Positions 52,986 to 60,983 of a stretch of DNA of 62,500 nucleotides are shown in pieces. The notes below the pieces were generated by a model. The model saw only the letters and a list, made by a program, of their open reading frames with translations, was not told where the DNA came from and ran no database searches. The translations under genes and the position numbers were made by a program. Source of the DNA: Oceanobacillus sojae (lineage in GTDB: Bacteria > Bacillota > Bacilli > Bacillales > Amphibacillaceae); contig NZ_LT727813.1 of the NCBI RefSeq assembly GCF_900162665.1, positions 905,669-968,168 on the forward strand, given 5' to 3'. The stretch's first letter is position 1. Each line of letters opens with the position of its first letter.

Positions 52986-53030
52986 AAAGCGCTATGCCCT
53001 CTTTAGCAATGTACGAAGGCATAGCGCTTT
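52986..53030 (+). terminator. Terminator of the EamA gene
   Basis: AAAGCGCTATGCC pairs perfectly with GGCATAGCGCTTT across a 19-base loop, followed by TTATAT, five bases past the stop codon. Confidence 0.85.
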
Positions 53031-53078
53031 TATATCAACTACCAATCCGTATTATTTCCTTTATCTCCGTCCCCATTT

Positions 53079-53489
53079 TTATTTATTTTTATGCAAATGA
53101 TTATTTAGCGTGGTTTCCACTTTTTTAAAGTAAAGGAACCATCCAAACCAGTTTAATAAATATAATAGGCTAAATGACAAGCTGCTTCCTATAACAACCG
53201 GTGTATTAAGCGGTATCCAGCCAACCATACCAGCAATAATAAGCCAGACACTATAAGAGAGAAGAAAATGGATAATGGACTTTTTAACGAGATTGCTGCC
53301 GCTGTCTCCAAAAATAAGCGAAGAAATACCAAAATATATTCCTAATAGCATACTGGCTCCCATATGCATCCATATTTCTGAAACGCCGGCTTCATATTCA
53401 TTCAATTTCATAATAGTGAGGGCAATAAATGTTAAAATACCTCCAAAAGCTATTCCCACAACAGACCGCTTCAAAGCTTCAAGTATCAT
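53079..53489 (-). CDS. DUF3021 membrane protein
   Basis: A 136-residue protein with four hydrophobic helices, about residues 8-28, 40-60, 72-92 and 98-120. MHMGASMLLGIYFGISSLIF and LNWFGWFLYFKKVE fit DUF3021. Such proteins are encoded beside LytTR regulators and often control them. It lies one base after the LytTR gene and is the last gene of the ABC/LytTR operon. Confidence 0.8.
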   Translation of the reverse strand: MILEALKRSVVGIAFGGILTFIALTIMKLNEYEAGVSEIWMHMGASMLLGIYFGISSLIFGDSGSNLVKKSIIHFLLSYSVWLIIAGMVGWIPLNTPVVIGSSLSFSLLYLLNWFGWFLYFKKVETTLNNHLHKNK

Positions 53490-53490
53490 T

Positions 53491-53940
53491 TTACTGCCCC
53501 CCTTGAATCAATTTTTCTTTAATGGCATTTACATACTTCCGTGTAATATATTCCTTGTTGCCGGACTGAAAATAAACACATAAATTCCCGTTAAAGGATG
53601 CTTCAAATTTTTCAATACGATGAATATTTCCGATAACAGATTTTGAAAAGCGCATGAAACCATAGGGGATCAGGAATTCTTCCACTTCATACAGCTTCAT
53701 CTTTACTTCAATATGCGAACGCTTGGACACAGCATATATTTTTCTTTTTTCGGCATGAATATAATCTATTTCCTTCGGCTCCAAAAGCACCGTTTGCTCT
53801 TCATCTATACCGGGTAAGCGCTGCTGTTTTTTCTTATTAATTATATTCACGAGCTCCTCCAGCTCCTGTGTCCATTCCTTCGCTTGAATGGTTATCCGCG
53901 TCTCTTCATGGCTATCATCGATATCGATGTTTATTTTCAT
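53491..53940 (-). CDS. LytTR-family DNA-binding protein
   Basis: A 149-residue regulator. The C-terminal 100 residues are a LytTR domain: EIDYIHAEKRKIYAVSKRSH, MKLYEVEEFLIPYGFMRFSK and SVIGNIHRIEKFEASFNGNL, ending KEYITRKYVNAIKEKL. There is no receiver domain; residues 1-45 are strand-rich. Short LytTR proteins of this type pair with DUF3021 and an ABC transporter. The direct repeats before the operon are its likely sites. Confidence 0.88.
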   Translation of the reverse strand: MKINIDIDDSHEETRITIQAKEWTQELEELVNIINKKKQQRLPGIDEEQTVLLEPKEIDYIHAEKRKIYAVSKRSHIEVKMKLYEVEEFLIPYGFMRFSKSVIGNIHRIEKFEASFNGNLCVYFQSGNKEYITRKYVNAIKEKLIQGGQ

Positions 53941-53973
53941 TCCATCTCCCCCATATATGCTCCATTTCTTCCG

Positions 53974-54720
53974 CTATTTTACGGCTCTTTTCAGAAAATA
54001 GGGATAGCGGATGATGGCAATAATAAATGCTGCCGCCCCAATTGCAAATAATACACCCAATGTTTGGAGAAGTTCCGGCACCTGAGTCGTTCCTGCCATG
54101 GCATCCTGAAAAGACTGGTGTGCCCAGTACTGAGGCAGAAAGTGAGCGATTGTCTGCATAAAGACCGGCATCATCTCAAGCGGCATCCATAGCCCGCTCA
54201 GCATTGCTCCTCCCAGAGCAATAATTTGCGTGATTGCAATTCCCATATTTTCTGTATTTACAGTCAGCGCCATTGCGAGCCCAATTGCTGTCACTGTAAA
54301 CGTAATGAACAAGGACAAAATCAACAAAATGATTGGCTGCCCCAATGAAACATCATAAACCACTTTTCCGAATAAAAATAACACAACAATCTGAATAATC
54401 ACGATAAAAGTAAATGGAAGCCATTTTCCAAGCAGGTAATAATAGCTTTTGAGCGGTGTACTTGCAAGCCTGGCTGTCATCCCCTTATTCCTATCTTTAA
54501 TAAACACCTGCACCATCGAAATCATAATAAAAAATACAAACATCACGATATATCCCGGCACAATGGATTGAATAATTTCTTGATTGACTGCTTCATTATC
54601 ACCTGTTGTAAATACAGAAATAAATAAAATAGTAAATAGAATAGGCAGAATCAGCATCCAAAAGGCAAGCCCTTTATCCTGTAAATGCTTCTTTAATTCA
54701 ACAATCATAATTGCATTCAT
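53974..54720 (-). CDS. ABC transporter permease (ABC-2 type)
   Basis: A 248-residue permease with six hydrophobic helices. KDRNKGMTARLASTPLKSYY near residue 72 and ALGGAMLSGLWMPLEMMPVF near 168 are typical of ABC-2 drug or polymer exporters. It starts 16 bases after the ATPase gene. The substrate may be a drug, peptide or cell-wall compound; the LytTR-DUF3021 context suggests regulation by an external peptide or stress. Confidence 0.87.
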   Translation of the reverse strand: MNAIMIVELKKHLQDKGLAFWMLILPILFTILFISVFTTGDNEAVNQEIIQSIVPGYIVMFVFFIMISMVQVFIKDRNKGMTARLASTPLKSYYYLLGKWLPFTFIVIIQIVVLFLFGKVVYDVSLGQPIILLILSLFITFTVTAIGLAMALTVNTENMGIAITQIIALGGAMLSGLWMPLEMMPVFMQTIAHFLPQYWAHQSFQDAMAGTTQVPELLQTLGVLFAIGAAAFIIAIIRYPYFLKRAVK

Positions 54721-54736
54721 TGTAACACCTCCTTAT

Positions 54737-55636
54737 TTAGTCTCTCAAGTTACTTCCAGTTAATCTGAAAAATACATCTTCCAGCCTGGGATGAACAAGC
54801 TCCATTCTTTCTACATCAAGTCTGTTTTCTCTACAGTAGGAAATAATATGCTCCATCGCCGCCAGGGCTTCCTCTGTATAAAGTATAAATGCGCCTTCTT
54901 CCTGCGAAACCGTTCCATATTGTTCTAATTTATCCTGTGGAATACCGCTTCCTTTTACATAAATGGAAGGAACAGCATATTGCTGTAGCAATTCACTTAT
55001 CGCGCCGTTTTCAATCATTTCTCCGCGATCAAGAAAGGCAACGTAATCACAGAGTTTTTCAACCTCTTCCATATAATGACTGGCATAGATTACTGTCTTT
55101 CCAGCTGTTTTCAGATCTTCAATCATTTTAAAAATATATTTTCTTGATTGAGGGTCAATGCCGACAGTCGGTTCATCCATGATAATCAGATCCGGATTAT
55201 GCATCAGGGCACACCCAATATTCAGCCTGCGCTTCATCCCTCCTGAAAATGCAGATACTTTATCCTTACTCCTCTCACTGAGACCGATTAGTGCCAGCAC
55301 CTCTTTTATCCGCTGATTCAGGCTGTTTCCTTTTACATTGTATAACCTGCCAAACAGCTGTAAATTACTGAATGCTGAGATGTCCTCTTCTAAAATAATA
55401 TCCTGTGGAACATAGCCTAATTTCTGCTTTGTTTTGTCAGTGATTCGTTTTTCATTAAATTCAATTTTTCCTTCATAGTCACGAATAATGGATGTAATCA
55501 TTTTAATTAATGTGGATTTCCCTGCGCCATTGGGGCCGACCAGCCCATAACAGGTTCCTCCGGGAATGGTAATGGAAACACCTTTTAAGGCTTCCGTTTT
55601 ATCATAATGCTTTGTTACGTTATTGATTGTCAGCAT
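54737..55636 (-). CDS. ABC transporter ATP-binding protein
   Basis: A 299-residue ATPase. Walker A GPNGAGKST is near residue 36, the signature FSGGMKRRLNIGCALMHNPD near 132 and Walker B LIIMDEPTVGID near 155. A C-terminal domain of about 80 residues follows, typical of ABC-2 exporters. The ATG at 55636 has AAAGGAG nine bases upstream. It is the first gene of the ATPase-permease-LytTR-DUF3021 operon. Confidence 0.9.
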   Translation of the reverse strand: MLTINNVTKHYDKTEALKGVSITIPGGTCYGLVGPNGAGKSTLIKMITSIIRDYEGKIEFNEKRITDKTKQKLGYVPQDIILEEDISAFSNLQLFGRLYNVKGNSLNQRIKEVLALIGLSERSKDKVSAFSGGMKRRLNIGCALMHNPDLIIMDEPTVGIDPQSRKYIFKMIEDLKTAGKTVIYASHYMEEVEKLCDYVAFLDRGEMIENGAISELLQQYAVPSIYVKGSGIPQDKLEQYGTVSQEEGAFILYTEEALAAMEHIISYCRENRLDVERMELVHPRLEDVFFRLTGSNLRD

Positions 55637-55701
55637 GGTCACCATCTCCTTTCAATTCTATTATGACAATGGACAGGGATGCTGCGGAAGAGGATGGTAT
55701 A

Positions 55702-55731
55702 ACATGCTGAGTTATATGTATGACATGCTGA
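55702..55731. promoter_or_regulatory. Two direct repeats, likely LytTR sites
   Basis: ACATGCTGA occurs at 55702-55710 and again at 55723-55731, 21 bp apart (two helical turns), 66 bases before the first gene of the ABC/LytTR operon. LytTR proteins bind such spaced 9-bp direct repeats. A promoter-like TATACC lies next to the proximal repeat on the minus strand. Confidence 0.7.
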
Positions 55732-55803
55732 AATACCCGCATAAAATATATACGGGTTAGTGATTAGACTAGTGACGTGTATGCAACTGTAAGCAAGCTC
55801 ATC

Positions 55804-55905
55804 TTATGTAACCTGCTTTGGATTTACTAACTCCTTTTCTTCGTAAAACTTCAAGGTATCTCTGGATACACCTAGAAATTTAGCTACTTGGCCAATTGTA
55901 TACAT
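55804..55905 (-). pseudogene. Truncated MerR-family regulator (N-terminal helix-turn-helix only)
   Basis: A 33-residue frame begins MYTIGQVAKFLGVSRDTLKF and ends YEEKELVNPKQVT before a TAA. This is the MerR helix-turn-helix up to the wing, with GAGGAGG six bases before the ATG. The wing (GYRxY) and the rest of the gene are absent, and no continuation in another frame is seen. It may be a remnant or an unusually short regulator. Confidence 0.6.
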
Positions 55906-56022
55906 TAAATCCTCCTCATACCGCTTCTTGTTTTTCTAAACCGAATCACATTTGCAGTCAAAACTTTGCACACTGCACAACAAGGTTTCCTGTCATGATG
56001 CTAAAAAAAGTGTTTTTATTTA

Positions 56023-56625
56023 TCAGCTTGGTTTTGCCCATATCAGATACAAGGCACCTGCCAAGTAACGCTCTTCTTTGATAAGCTTTACGTCAGAGCT
56101 ATCTACAATATCAGAAATATCCCTGTTTTGATGACATCCCTCAATCTTTACAGCCAAAGGATCTACCATTTTCTGTATCCCTGCCAGAAGTTTATTTGTA
56201 CTAATACCGTGTTCCAGCATCAATATCTTTCCTTCTGGTTTACACCACTTTTGAATCTGGTTCAAGACATCGACAGGCTTCTGATAAGCACAAAAGCTAG
56301 TCGAGGATATAATTGTATCAAAGCTGTTATCGTTAAACGTCATTGTTTCAACATCTTTTTGAATAAATGTAGATGGAAAAGGATAATCAGCTGCCGCACA
56401 CTCTGCCTTTTTCAACATTTCATGACTAAAGTCCACCCCTGTCAATTCAATATCGCTGCGATAAAAAGGAAAATTAAGACCCGAGCCAATAGCAACCTCC
56501 AACACTTTCCCCTCTGCATCTTGAAAAATTCGTTGGCGAAACCTGTACAATTGATCATTCTTTCGTCTTTTATCATATTTTTCGGCCTGCTTATCAAATT
56601 TTTTAATGAGTGATTTGCGGTCCAT
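56023..56625 (-). CDS. Class I SAM-dependent methyltransferase
   Basis: A 200-residue enzyme. VLEVAIGSGLNFPFYRSDIE near residue 43 holds motif I, LTGVDFSHEMLKKAECAA motif II, and FDTIISSTSFCAYQKPVDVL the motif IV region. It resembles methyltransferases of phospholipids (PmtA-like) or ubiquinone-type quinones; substrate unknown. The ATG at 56625 has GAGGG six bases upstream; the frame extends 11 codons beyond. Confidence 0.8.
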   Translation of the reverse strand: MDRKSLIKKFDKQAEKYDKRRKNDQLYRFRQRIFQDAEGKVLEVAIGSGLNFPFYRSDIELTGVDFSHEMLKKAECAAADYPFPSTFIQKDVETMTFNDNSFDTIISSTSFCAYQKPVDVLNQIQKWCKPEGKILMLEHGISTNKLLAGIQKMVDPLAVKIEGCHQNRDISDIVDSSDVKLIKEERYLAGALYLIWAKPS

Positions 56626-56821
56626 ATCATCCCTCGATTCTTTTTTATTTAAGTTCATTTTGTGTCATCTTAATCATTAACCATAAAATACGGAAATCTA
56701 AATTCAGATAAAAAAAGTGTTATGGGGACAGCTAAACAAGCCAATACACACGATTCTATAATGAAGCTGCTCAATGCCTAGTATATAGTAATTGGATAAA
56801 AAGGTGGCAGGTTATTAGAAA

Positions 56822-56865
56822 TAAAAAATCGCTTTTAACTTTAAAATGTTATTAGCGATTTTTTA
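56822..56865 (-). terminator. Terminator of the VOC gene ending at 56883
   Basis: AAAAAATCGCT and AGCGATTTTTT pair across an AT-rich loop, T-run on both strands; 18 bases past the stop. Confidence 0.85.
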
Positions 56866-56882
56866 TGGTTTCATTTAGATAT

Positions 56883-57320
56883 TTATTCAATTTTTTCCGC
56901 CAGCTCTAAAATAATTCCTTCCGGCCCGCGAATGTAGCATAATTTATAAGCATTTTCATAGTTTTGTATCTCGCCAAAATTCTCTGCGCCACTCTCTTTC
57001 AATTTGGCAACTACAGCTTCAATATCCTCAACAGCAAATGCAATATGCCGGAGCCCAAGTGTATTTGGCATGGGGTGCTGCACGTCATTTCCGTCTAATG
57101 GCGAATGGAATTTAACCAGTTCTATTCTTGCCTCCCCGCTGGGCACCTCTAACATAGCTACTGTTTGTTTCACATCAGGAAGCCCAATAATCTGTTCCAC
57201 CCAATCTCCTTCCACCTCTGCCTCTCCAAGCTCTTTAAGTCCAAGCTCAAGAAAAAAAGCTTTAGCAGCAGGAAGATCATTTACGATGAGACCTATGTGA
57301 TCTATTCGTTGAAGTTTCAT
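56883..57320 (-). CDS. Methylmalonyl-CoA epimerase-like VOC protein
   Basis: A 145-residue protein with MKLQRIDHIGLIVNDLPAAK at the start, EVPSGEARIELVKF near residue 65 and LGLRHIAFAVEDIEAVVAKL near 90, ending YIRGPEGIILELAEKIE. The His/Glu metal ligands typical of VOC enzymes are in place. It resembles methylmalonyl-CoA epimerase and lactoylglutathione-lyase-like proteins; without a mutase nearby the reaction is uncertain. The ATG at 57320 follows GGGGAGG. Confidence 0.8.
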   Translation of the reverse strand: MKLQRIDHIGLIVNDLPAAKAFFLELGLKELGEAEVEGDWVEQIIGLPDVKQTVAMLEVPSGEARIELVKFHSPLDGNDVQHPMPNTLGLRHIAFAVEDIEAVVAKLKESGAENFGEIQNYENAYKLCYIRGPEGIILELAEKIE

Positions 57321-57420
57321 ATACTTTCCTCCCCGTTTTTTTCTTAAGCTTATCATATAAGAGGTTTGCGGATTTCTTCTTAGTTGCTGAAAACTTCAGA
57401 ACCAATAAATAACCAGGTTT

Positions 57421-57990
57421 CTACACAAACACTTGATCCAAGTCTAATGTTAAACCAGATAAAGTATGAACCGTAATTGTATCCTCTTTTGTAAAGACAC
57501 CTTGGAATTTGTATTGCTCGCCAGTTAACAAATATATTTCTACTGATTCATTAACCGGGTCAACAAGCCAGTATTCTTTTATCTTTGCTTCTTCATAAAG
57601 CTGGTATTTTATCCAGCGGTCTAATTTAACAGATGAGGGGGATAGGATTTCGATAATCATATCAGGTGATCCGTTACACCCCTTATCATCCAGTTTTTCC
57701 TGATCACATACAATGGATAAATCAGGTTGAACAACATTGGTTATCTCATTATCCAGCTTATTATCCACTAATAACCGCACATCAAAAGGAGCAAAAAATA
57801 TTTCACATTCCTTTTCTCTTAAGAAAATAGAAAAAGCAGTAGAAAGCTCTCTGAGAACCTGCTGATGCCTGCGTGAAGGAGCAGGTGATATATTAAAAAT
57901 ATCACCATCAATTAACTCAAGTCTTTCCCCTTCATTCCAAGTCAGATAATCAGTATATGAATATTTCTCTTTTTTATTTGGAATGGGCAT
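57421..57990 (-). CDS. Uma2-family (DUF820) restriction-endonuclease-fold protein
   Basis: A 189-residue PD-(D/E)xK-type protein. TDYLTWNEGERLELIDGDIF near residue 10, then VVQPDLSIVCD near 100 and PDMIIEILSPSS with KLDRWIKYQLYEEAKIKEYW give the catalytic core (D, E and K). Such proteins are abundant in cyanobacteria and some Firmicutes; their cleavage target is unknown. The ATG at 57990 has AAAGGA upstream. It lies 55 bases after an orphan MNT nucleotidyltransferase gene on the same strand. Confidence 0.82.
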   Translation of the reverse strand: MPIPNKKEKYSYTDYLTWNEGERLELIDGDIFNISPAPSRRHQQVLRELSTAFSIFLREKECEIFFAPFDVRLLVDNKLDNEITNVVQPDLSIVCDQEKLDDKGCNGSPDMIIEILSPSSVKLDRWIKYQLYEEAKIKEYWLVDPVNESVEIYLLTGEQYKFQGVFTKEDTITVHTLSGLTLDLDQVFV

Positions 57991-58045
57991 TATAATCATT
58001 CCTTTCTACGAATAGTTTACTATTCTTTCATTTCAGGGAGGAGTT

Positions 58046-58354
58046 TCATGGCTGTTCTCCGTGGCAAATTGCAGTTTTTAAAACATTATGCTTTAAAGCA
58101 GGTTTAATATCCTCTAAAATTACCAAATCTACTGGTTTTTGAAAATAATCCTCAAGCTCAAATTTTAGATCCATATAGTTATCAAAGGACAGATCCAAAT
58201 CATTAAATTCTACGCTTACATCAATATCGCTGGACTCATTAAAATCTCCACGGCTATACGAACCAAATAATCCAATCCGCTTAACACCATATTTTCCTTT
58301 CCATATATTTAAATTTTTTGATAATTCATCAAGAATTTCTTTTTGAGATAACAT
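58046..58354 (-). CDS. MNT-type nucleotidyltransferase (MntA-like)
   Basis: A 102-residue minimal nucleotidyltransferase. IGLFGSYSRGDFNESSDIDV near residue 29 contains GSxxRGx-n-DxD, the catalytic motif. MntA proteins adenylylate and silence the HEPN toxin HepT, yet no HEPN gene is next to this one. It is adjacent to the Uma2 gene. The ATG at 58354 has GAGGTG upstream. Confidence 0.82.
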   Translation of the reverse strand: MLSQKEILDELSKNLNIWKGKYGVKRIGLFGSYSRGDFNESSDIDVSVEFNDLDLSFDNYMDLKFELEDYFQKPVDLVILEDIKPALKHNVLKTAICHGEQP

Positions 58355-58443
58355 ATCATCACCTCTATTTCCGGACAATTGCTTTTATTATTAAATTATA
58401 CCACTATTTTTTATGTTTATTCCTGTAAAAATGATTAACATTG

Positions 58444-58941
58444 TTACCTTTGCAATTGACTTAAAATCAGTTCCATTACATCATCCTGTGACATATCATT
58501 CGTCAGCAATGTTTCTTCTTCTACGTCAAGATAATCATTGGGCTTCCACCACGCTTGTAAAGACTCTTCCCCAAATTCCATTTTCTTCGATCTATTGTTG
58601 TGTCGTGCAACCGTTTCCTCAAAAGATAAATCAAAATAATAAGTAAATGTCTCCTGATGATAAAATCGAATCAAATGACGAAGCATTTCACCATAATGAC
58701 TTTCGTACAAAATTCCTTCTACAATAACAAATTCACATTTATCTTTCCCGTATTCTGCGATTTGACGAATCAAATCAATGGAGAGATTTCCTTCTCTGTC
58801 TTGAACCTTTAACATCTCACGGCGAACGACATCTTGAGAAACCAATAGAGTTCCATGCCCCAGATAATTCTGAAGTTTTTTCGAAGTTGTTGTTTTTCCG
58901 CTTCCGGAGTTTCCTCTTATAATAATCAGCTTAGATTCCAT
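58444..58941 (-). CDS. P-loop kinase (AAA_33-type)
   Basis: A 165-residue P-loop protein. LIIIRGNSGSGKTTTSKKLQ at residue 5 is Walker A; VSQDVVRREML, FVIVEGILYESHYGEML and FDLSFEETVARHNNR follow, the pattern of small zeta-toxin-like or nucleoside kinases. The substrate is unknown. The ATG at 58941 has AGGAGG at five bases; the frame extends 13 codons. Single gene. Confidence 0.75.
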   Translation of the reverse strand: MESKLIIIRGNSGSGKTTTSKKLQNYLGHGTLLVSQDVVRREMLKVQDREGNLSIDLIRQIAEYGKDKCEFVIVEGILYESHYGEMLRHLIRFYHQETFTYYFDLSFEETVARHNNRSKKMEFGEESLQAWWKPNDYLDVEEETLLTNDMSQDDVMELILSQLQR

Positions 58942-59238
58942 ATTCTCCTCCTGCTTCCGACTATATACTGAGTTTTTCACTATAACTAAGTATGTTTCCG
59001 TATTGTTATTACTTTACACTGGTTATCCAAAGTCATATCATCGTCCTATAACTTTTCACCATAAAAGGTCCCTTCAGATAAAATCATAACCAAAGAGGCA
59101 ACTACATAACTAAATTATAAACAGTTCATACCTGTTGATCACCTATATATCCTCCATGCATGCTTGAAATGGTGAACTGCTATTCCTACCGAAACAGCAA
59201 GATTCATGTTCTTTATGTTTTAACACATATTTTGAAAA

Positions 59239-59288
59239 TACGGAAGCATCTGGGGCCTTCTTTTCACTCCAATCAGCATGCTTCCGTA
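59239..59288 (-). terminator. Hairpin downstream of vat, probable terminator
   Basis: TACGGAAGCAT and ATGCTTCCGTA form a perfect 11-bp stem with a 28-base loop; TATTTTC follows on the minus strand. It lies 45 bases past the vat stop. In this 350-base interval (58981-59332) a frame of 62 codons is also open (see findings). Confidence 0.5.
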
Positions 59289-59332
59289 AAAAATATATAT
59301 CATTTGGAATTATAAAATGAAAATAACGTTAT

Positions 59333-59983
59333 TTAATAACTACCCTTAGAAACCTTCCTAAGCACATCCATATCTAAACTAAGAATAGCATCTATATGAT
59401 CGTTAATAACCTGCATATCTAAATCCCACCACCTTATCTGTAACAACTCTTTTATTTCAGATTCAGGGAATCTCTTTTTAATTTGCCTAGCAGGATTTCC
59501 TCCCACAACGGTATATGGTTCAACATCTTTTGCTACGATGGATCCGGCTCCAATAATCGCTCCATCCCCAATGGTTACACCAGGCATAATCATAGCATCC
59601 ATACCAATCCAGACATCATTGCCAACAACTGTATCACCCTTTAAAGGCAGCATATCCAGCGCAGGAGTATGCTTTTCCCAGCCATTCCCGAAGATATTAA
59701 AAGGGTACGTGGAGCCGTCCATGCGATGATTCGCTCCATTCATAATAAAAGTAGCCCCTGGCCCTATAGAGCAAAACTTCCCGATAATCAATCGATCCCC
59801 CAGCAATTCATAGTGATATAAAACTTGTTCCTCAAAAGACTCTCCACCTTTGCTGTCATAATACGAGTACTCACCAGCCTCGATATTAACTCCTGTCAAT
59901 GATGGTTTGATAAACTGAACGTTTTTATTTCCTTTTATCGGATATATTTCTTTTGGATCAGGTCCTTGTATTATTTCTGACAT
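59333..59983 (-). CDS. vat: Vat-family streptogramin A O-acetyltransferase
   Basis: A 216-residue left-handed beta-helix acetyltransferase. [20 protein letters not shown] near residue 75 carries the catalytic His of the xenobiotic acetyltransferase family; [20 protein letters not shown] and [15 protein letters not shown] are the hexapeptide repeats, followed by [16 protein letters not shown]. The family acetylates group A streptogramins (dalfopristin type) using acetyl-CoA. It follows a vgb-like gene by 16 bases, so both streptogramin parts would be handled by one operon. CatB-like chloramphenicol acetyltransferase is less likely. Confidence 0.85.
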   Translation of the reverse strand: MSEIIQGPDPKEIYPIKGNKNVQFIKPSLTGVNIEAGEYSYYDSKGGESFEEQVLYHYELLGDRLIIGKFCSIGPGATFIMNGANHRMDGSTYPFNIFGNGWEKHTPALDMLPLKGDTVVGNDVWIGMDAMIMPGVTIGDGAIIGAGSIVAKDVEPYTVVGGNPARQIKKRFPESEIKELLQIRWWDLDMQVINDHIDAILSLDMDVLRKVSKGSY

Positions 59984-59999
59984 ACATTTCACGTCCTTT

Positions 60000-60512
60000 T
60001 TACGAATTTTTTCTAATATGGCCTATTTTATTACACTCTGACGCAAACCAAACCTCTCCATCTTCATCACATATAATGCCATGTGGTCCTGCGGTTGATG
60101 TTGGAATGTCATATTCATGAATCGTGCCATCAGCGGTCAGTTTTCCTATACGGGCTCCCTTCATTTGCGTAAACCAGATATCACCATCTAGCCCTTCTGT
60201 TATTCCATACAGTTCCGAATTAGGATGCGGCAATGCGTATTCTGTAAAATTACCTGCTGTTGTCAGTCTCCCTATTTTATTCGCAGCATTTTCTGTAAAC
60301 CAGATATCGCCGCTGGAGGAGACAGTTAAGCACATCAGTTTAGCGTTTGGAGTAGGCACTGCATACTCTTTTATTTCTTCATTCTTATTGATGCAGCTTA
60401 TTTGGTTTGCTTTATATTGGGTAAACCAAACATTTCCGTCTTTTGCTGCAGCAATACCATAAGGACCGGAATCAGCTTTAGCAATTGTAAATTCTGTTAT
60501 ATTCATTTTCAT
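60000..60512 (-). CDS. vgb: Shortened Vgb-like virginiamycin B lyase
   Basis: A 170-residue beta-propeller protein. Residues 1-135 follow Vgb closely (TGPYGI-like [31 protein letters not shown]). The last 35 residues match the final blade ([18 protein letters not shown]). About three of the seven blades of the 295-299-residue family are missing by an in-frame deletion. Residues equivalent to Tyr18, His270 and Glu284 of staphylococcal Vgb remain; the His228 blade is lost. Vgb linearises group B streptogramins, so activity is doubtful. GGAGG is seven bases before the ATG. Confidence 0.75.
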   Translation of the reverse strand: MKMNITEFTIAKADSGPYGIAAAKDGNVWFTQYKANQISCINKNEEIKEYAVPTPNAKLMCLTVSSSGDIWFTENAANKIGRLTTAGNFTEYALPHPNSELYGITEGLDGDIWFTQMKGARIGKLTADGTIHEYDIPTSTAGPHGIICDEDGEVWFASECNKIGHIRKNS

Positions 60513-60592
60513 TCTATTTCCTCCATTTAACCATTAGATTTTTTAACGAACTTCTTAAACGTATTATCCAGCTATTATAAAGATAGACATAT

Positions 60593-60626
60593 AAAAAACC
60601 CCCAATTCATATTCTGAACAGGAGGT
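60593..60626 (-). terminator. Leader terminator upstream of vgb-vat
   Basis: On the minus strand ACCTCC-TGTTCA pairs with TGAAT-TGGGGGT across five bases, followed by TTTTTT. It lies 80 bases before the vgb start. Its 5' arm is repeated nearly exactly at 60719-60733, where it can pair with 60683-60691. Confidence 0.75.
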
Positions 60627-60670
60627 AATCATAAATAACAAAAAGAAAAGCACCTTTTGATTATTATGAA

Positions 60671-60741
60671 GTACATGATGAATCCTATTCAAAAAATGCA
60701 ATGTTATAAATGTCTGGTTTCTGAATAGGAGGATGATGTAC
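60671..60741 (-). promoter_or_regulatory. Leader inverted repeat competing with the vgb terminator
   Basis: The RNA segments CCTCCTATTCA (60732-60722) and TGAATAGGA (60691-60683) form a 9-bp core stem, extended by GTACAT/ATGTAC at the outside. The inner segment TGAATAGGA can equally pair with the terminator 5' arm at 60612-60626, so the two structures exclude each other. Confidence 0.6.
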
Positions 60742-60983
60742 CAATATTTTTTCTGTTTCGTATTATTGGAGTAAAAAAGCACAGACTTATCCTATCCAGA
60801 AAACGTTTCGTAACCTATAACGAATGTTTTTCTTATAAATAGGATTAATAAATCATGTACTCTCTTCACCCTTTCAACGTTTATCTGCTTTAAGTTTAAA
60901 CATAGTGGTCTATAAAAATCAAGCTGTTATTACCATCTGTTAGCCAATAATATAAGTTTTCATATAAAAACACCTTCACCGAC

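Noticed and set aside
60564..60782. 72-codon frame in the vgb leader as a real lipoprotein gene (FLLFMITSC resembles a lipobox)
   Set aside because: The hydrophobic stretch lies in the middle of the frame, without a ribosome binding site at the internal Met, and the frame overlaps the attenuator; it is at best a leader frame.
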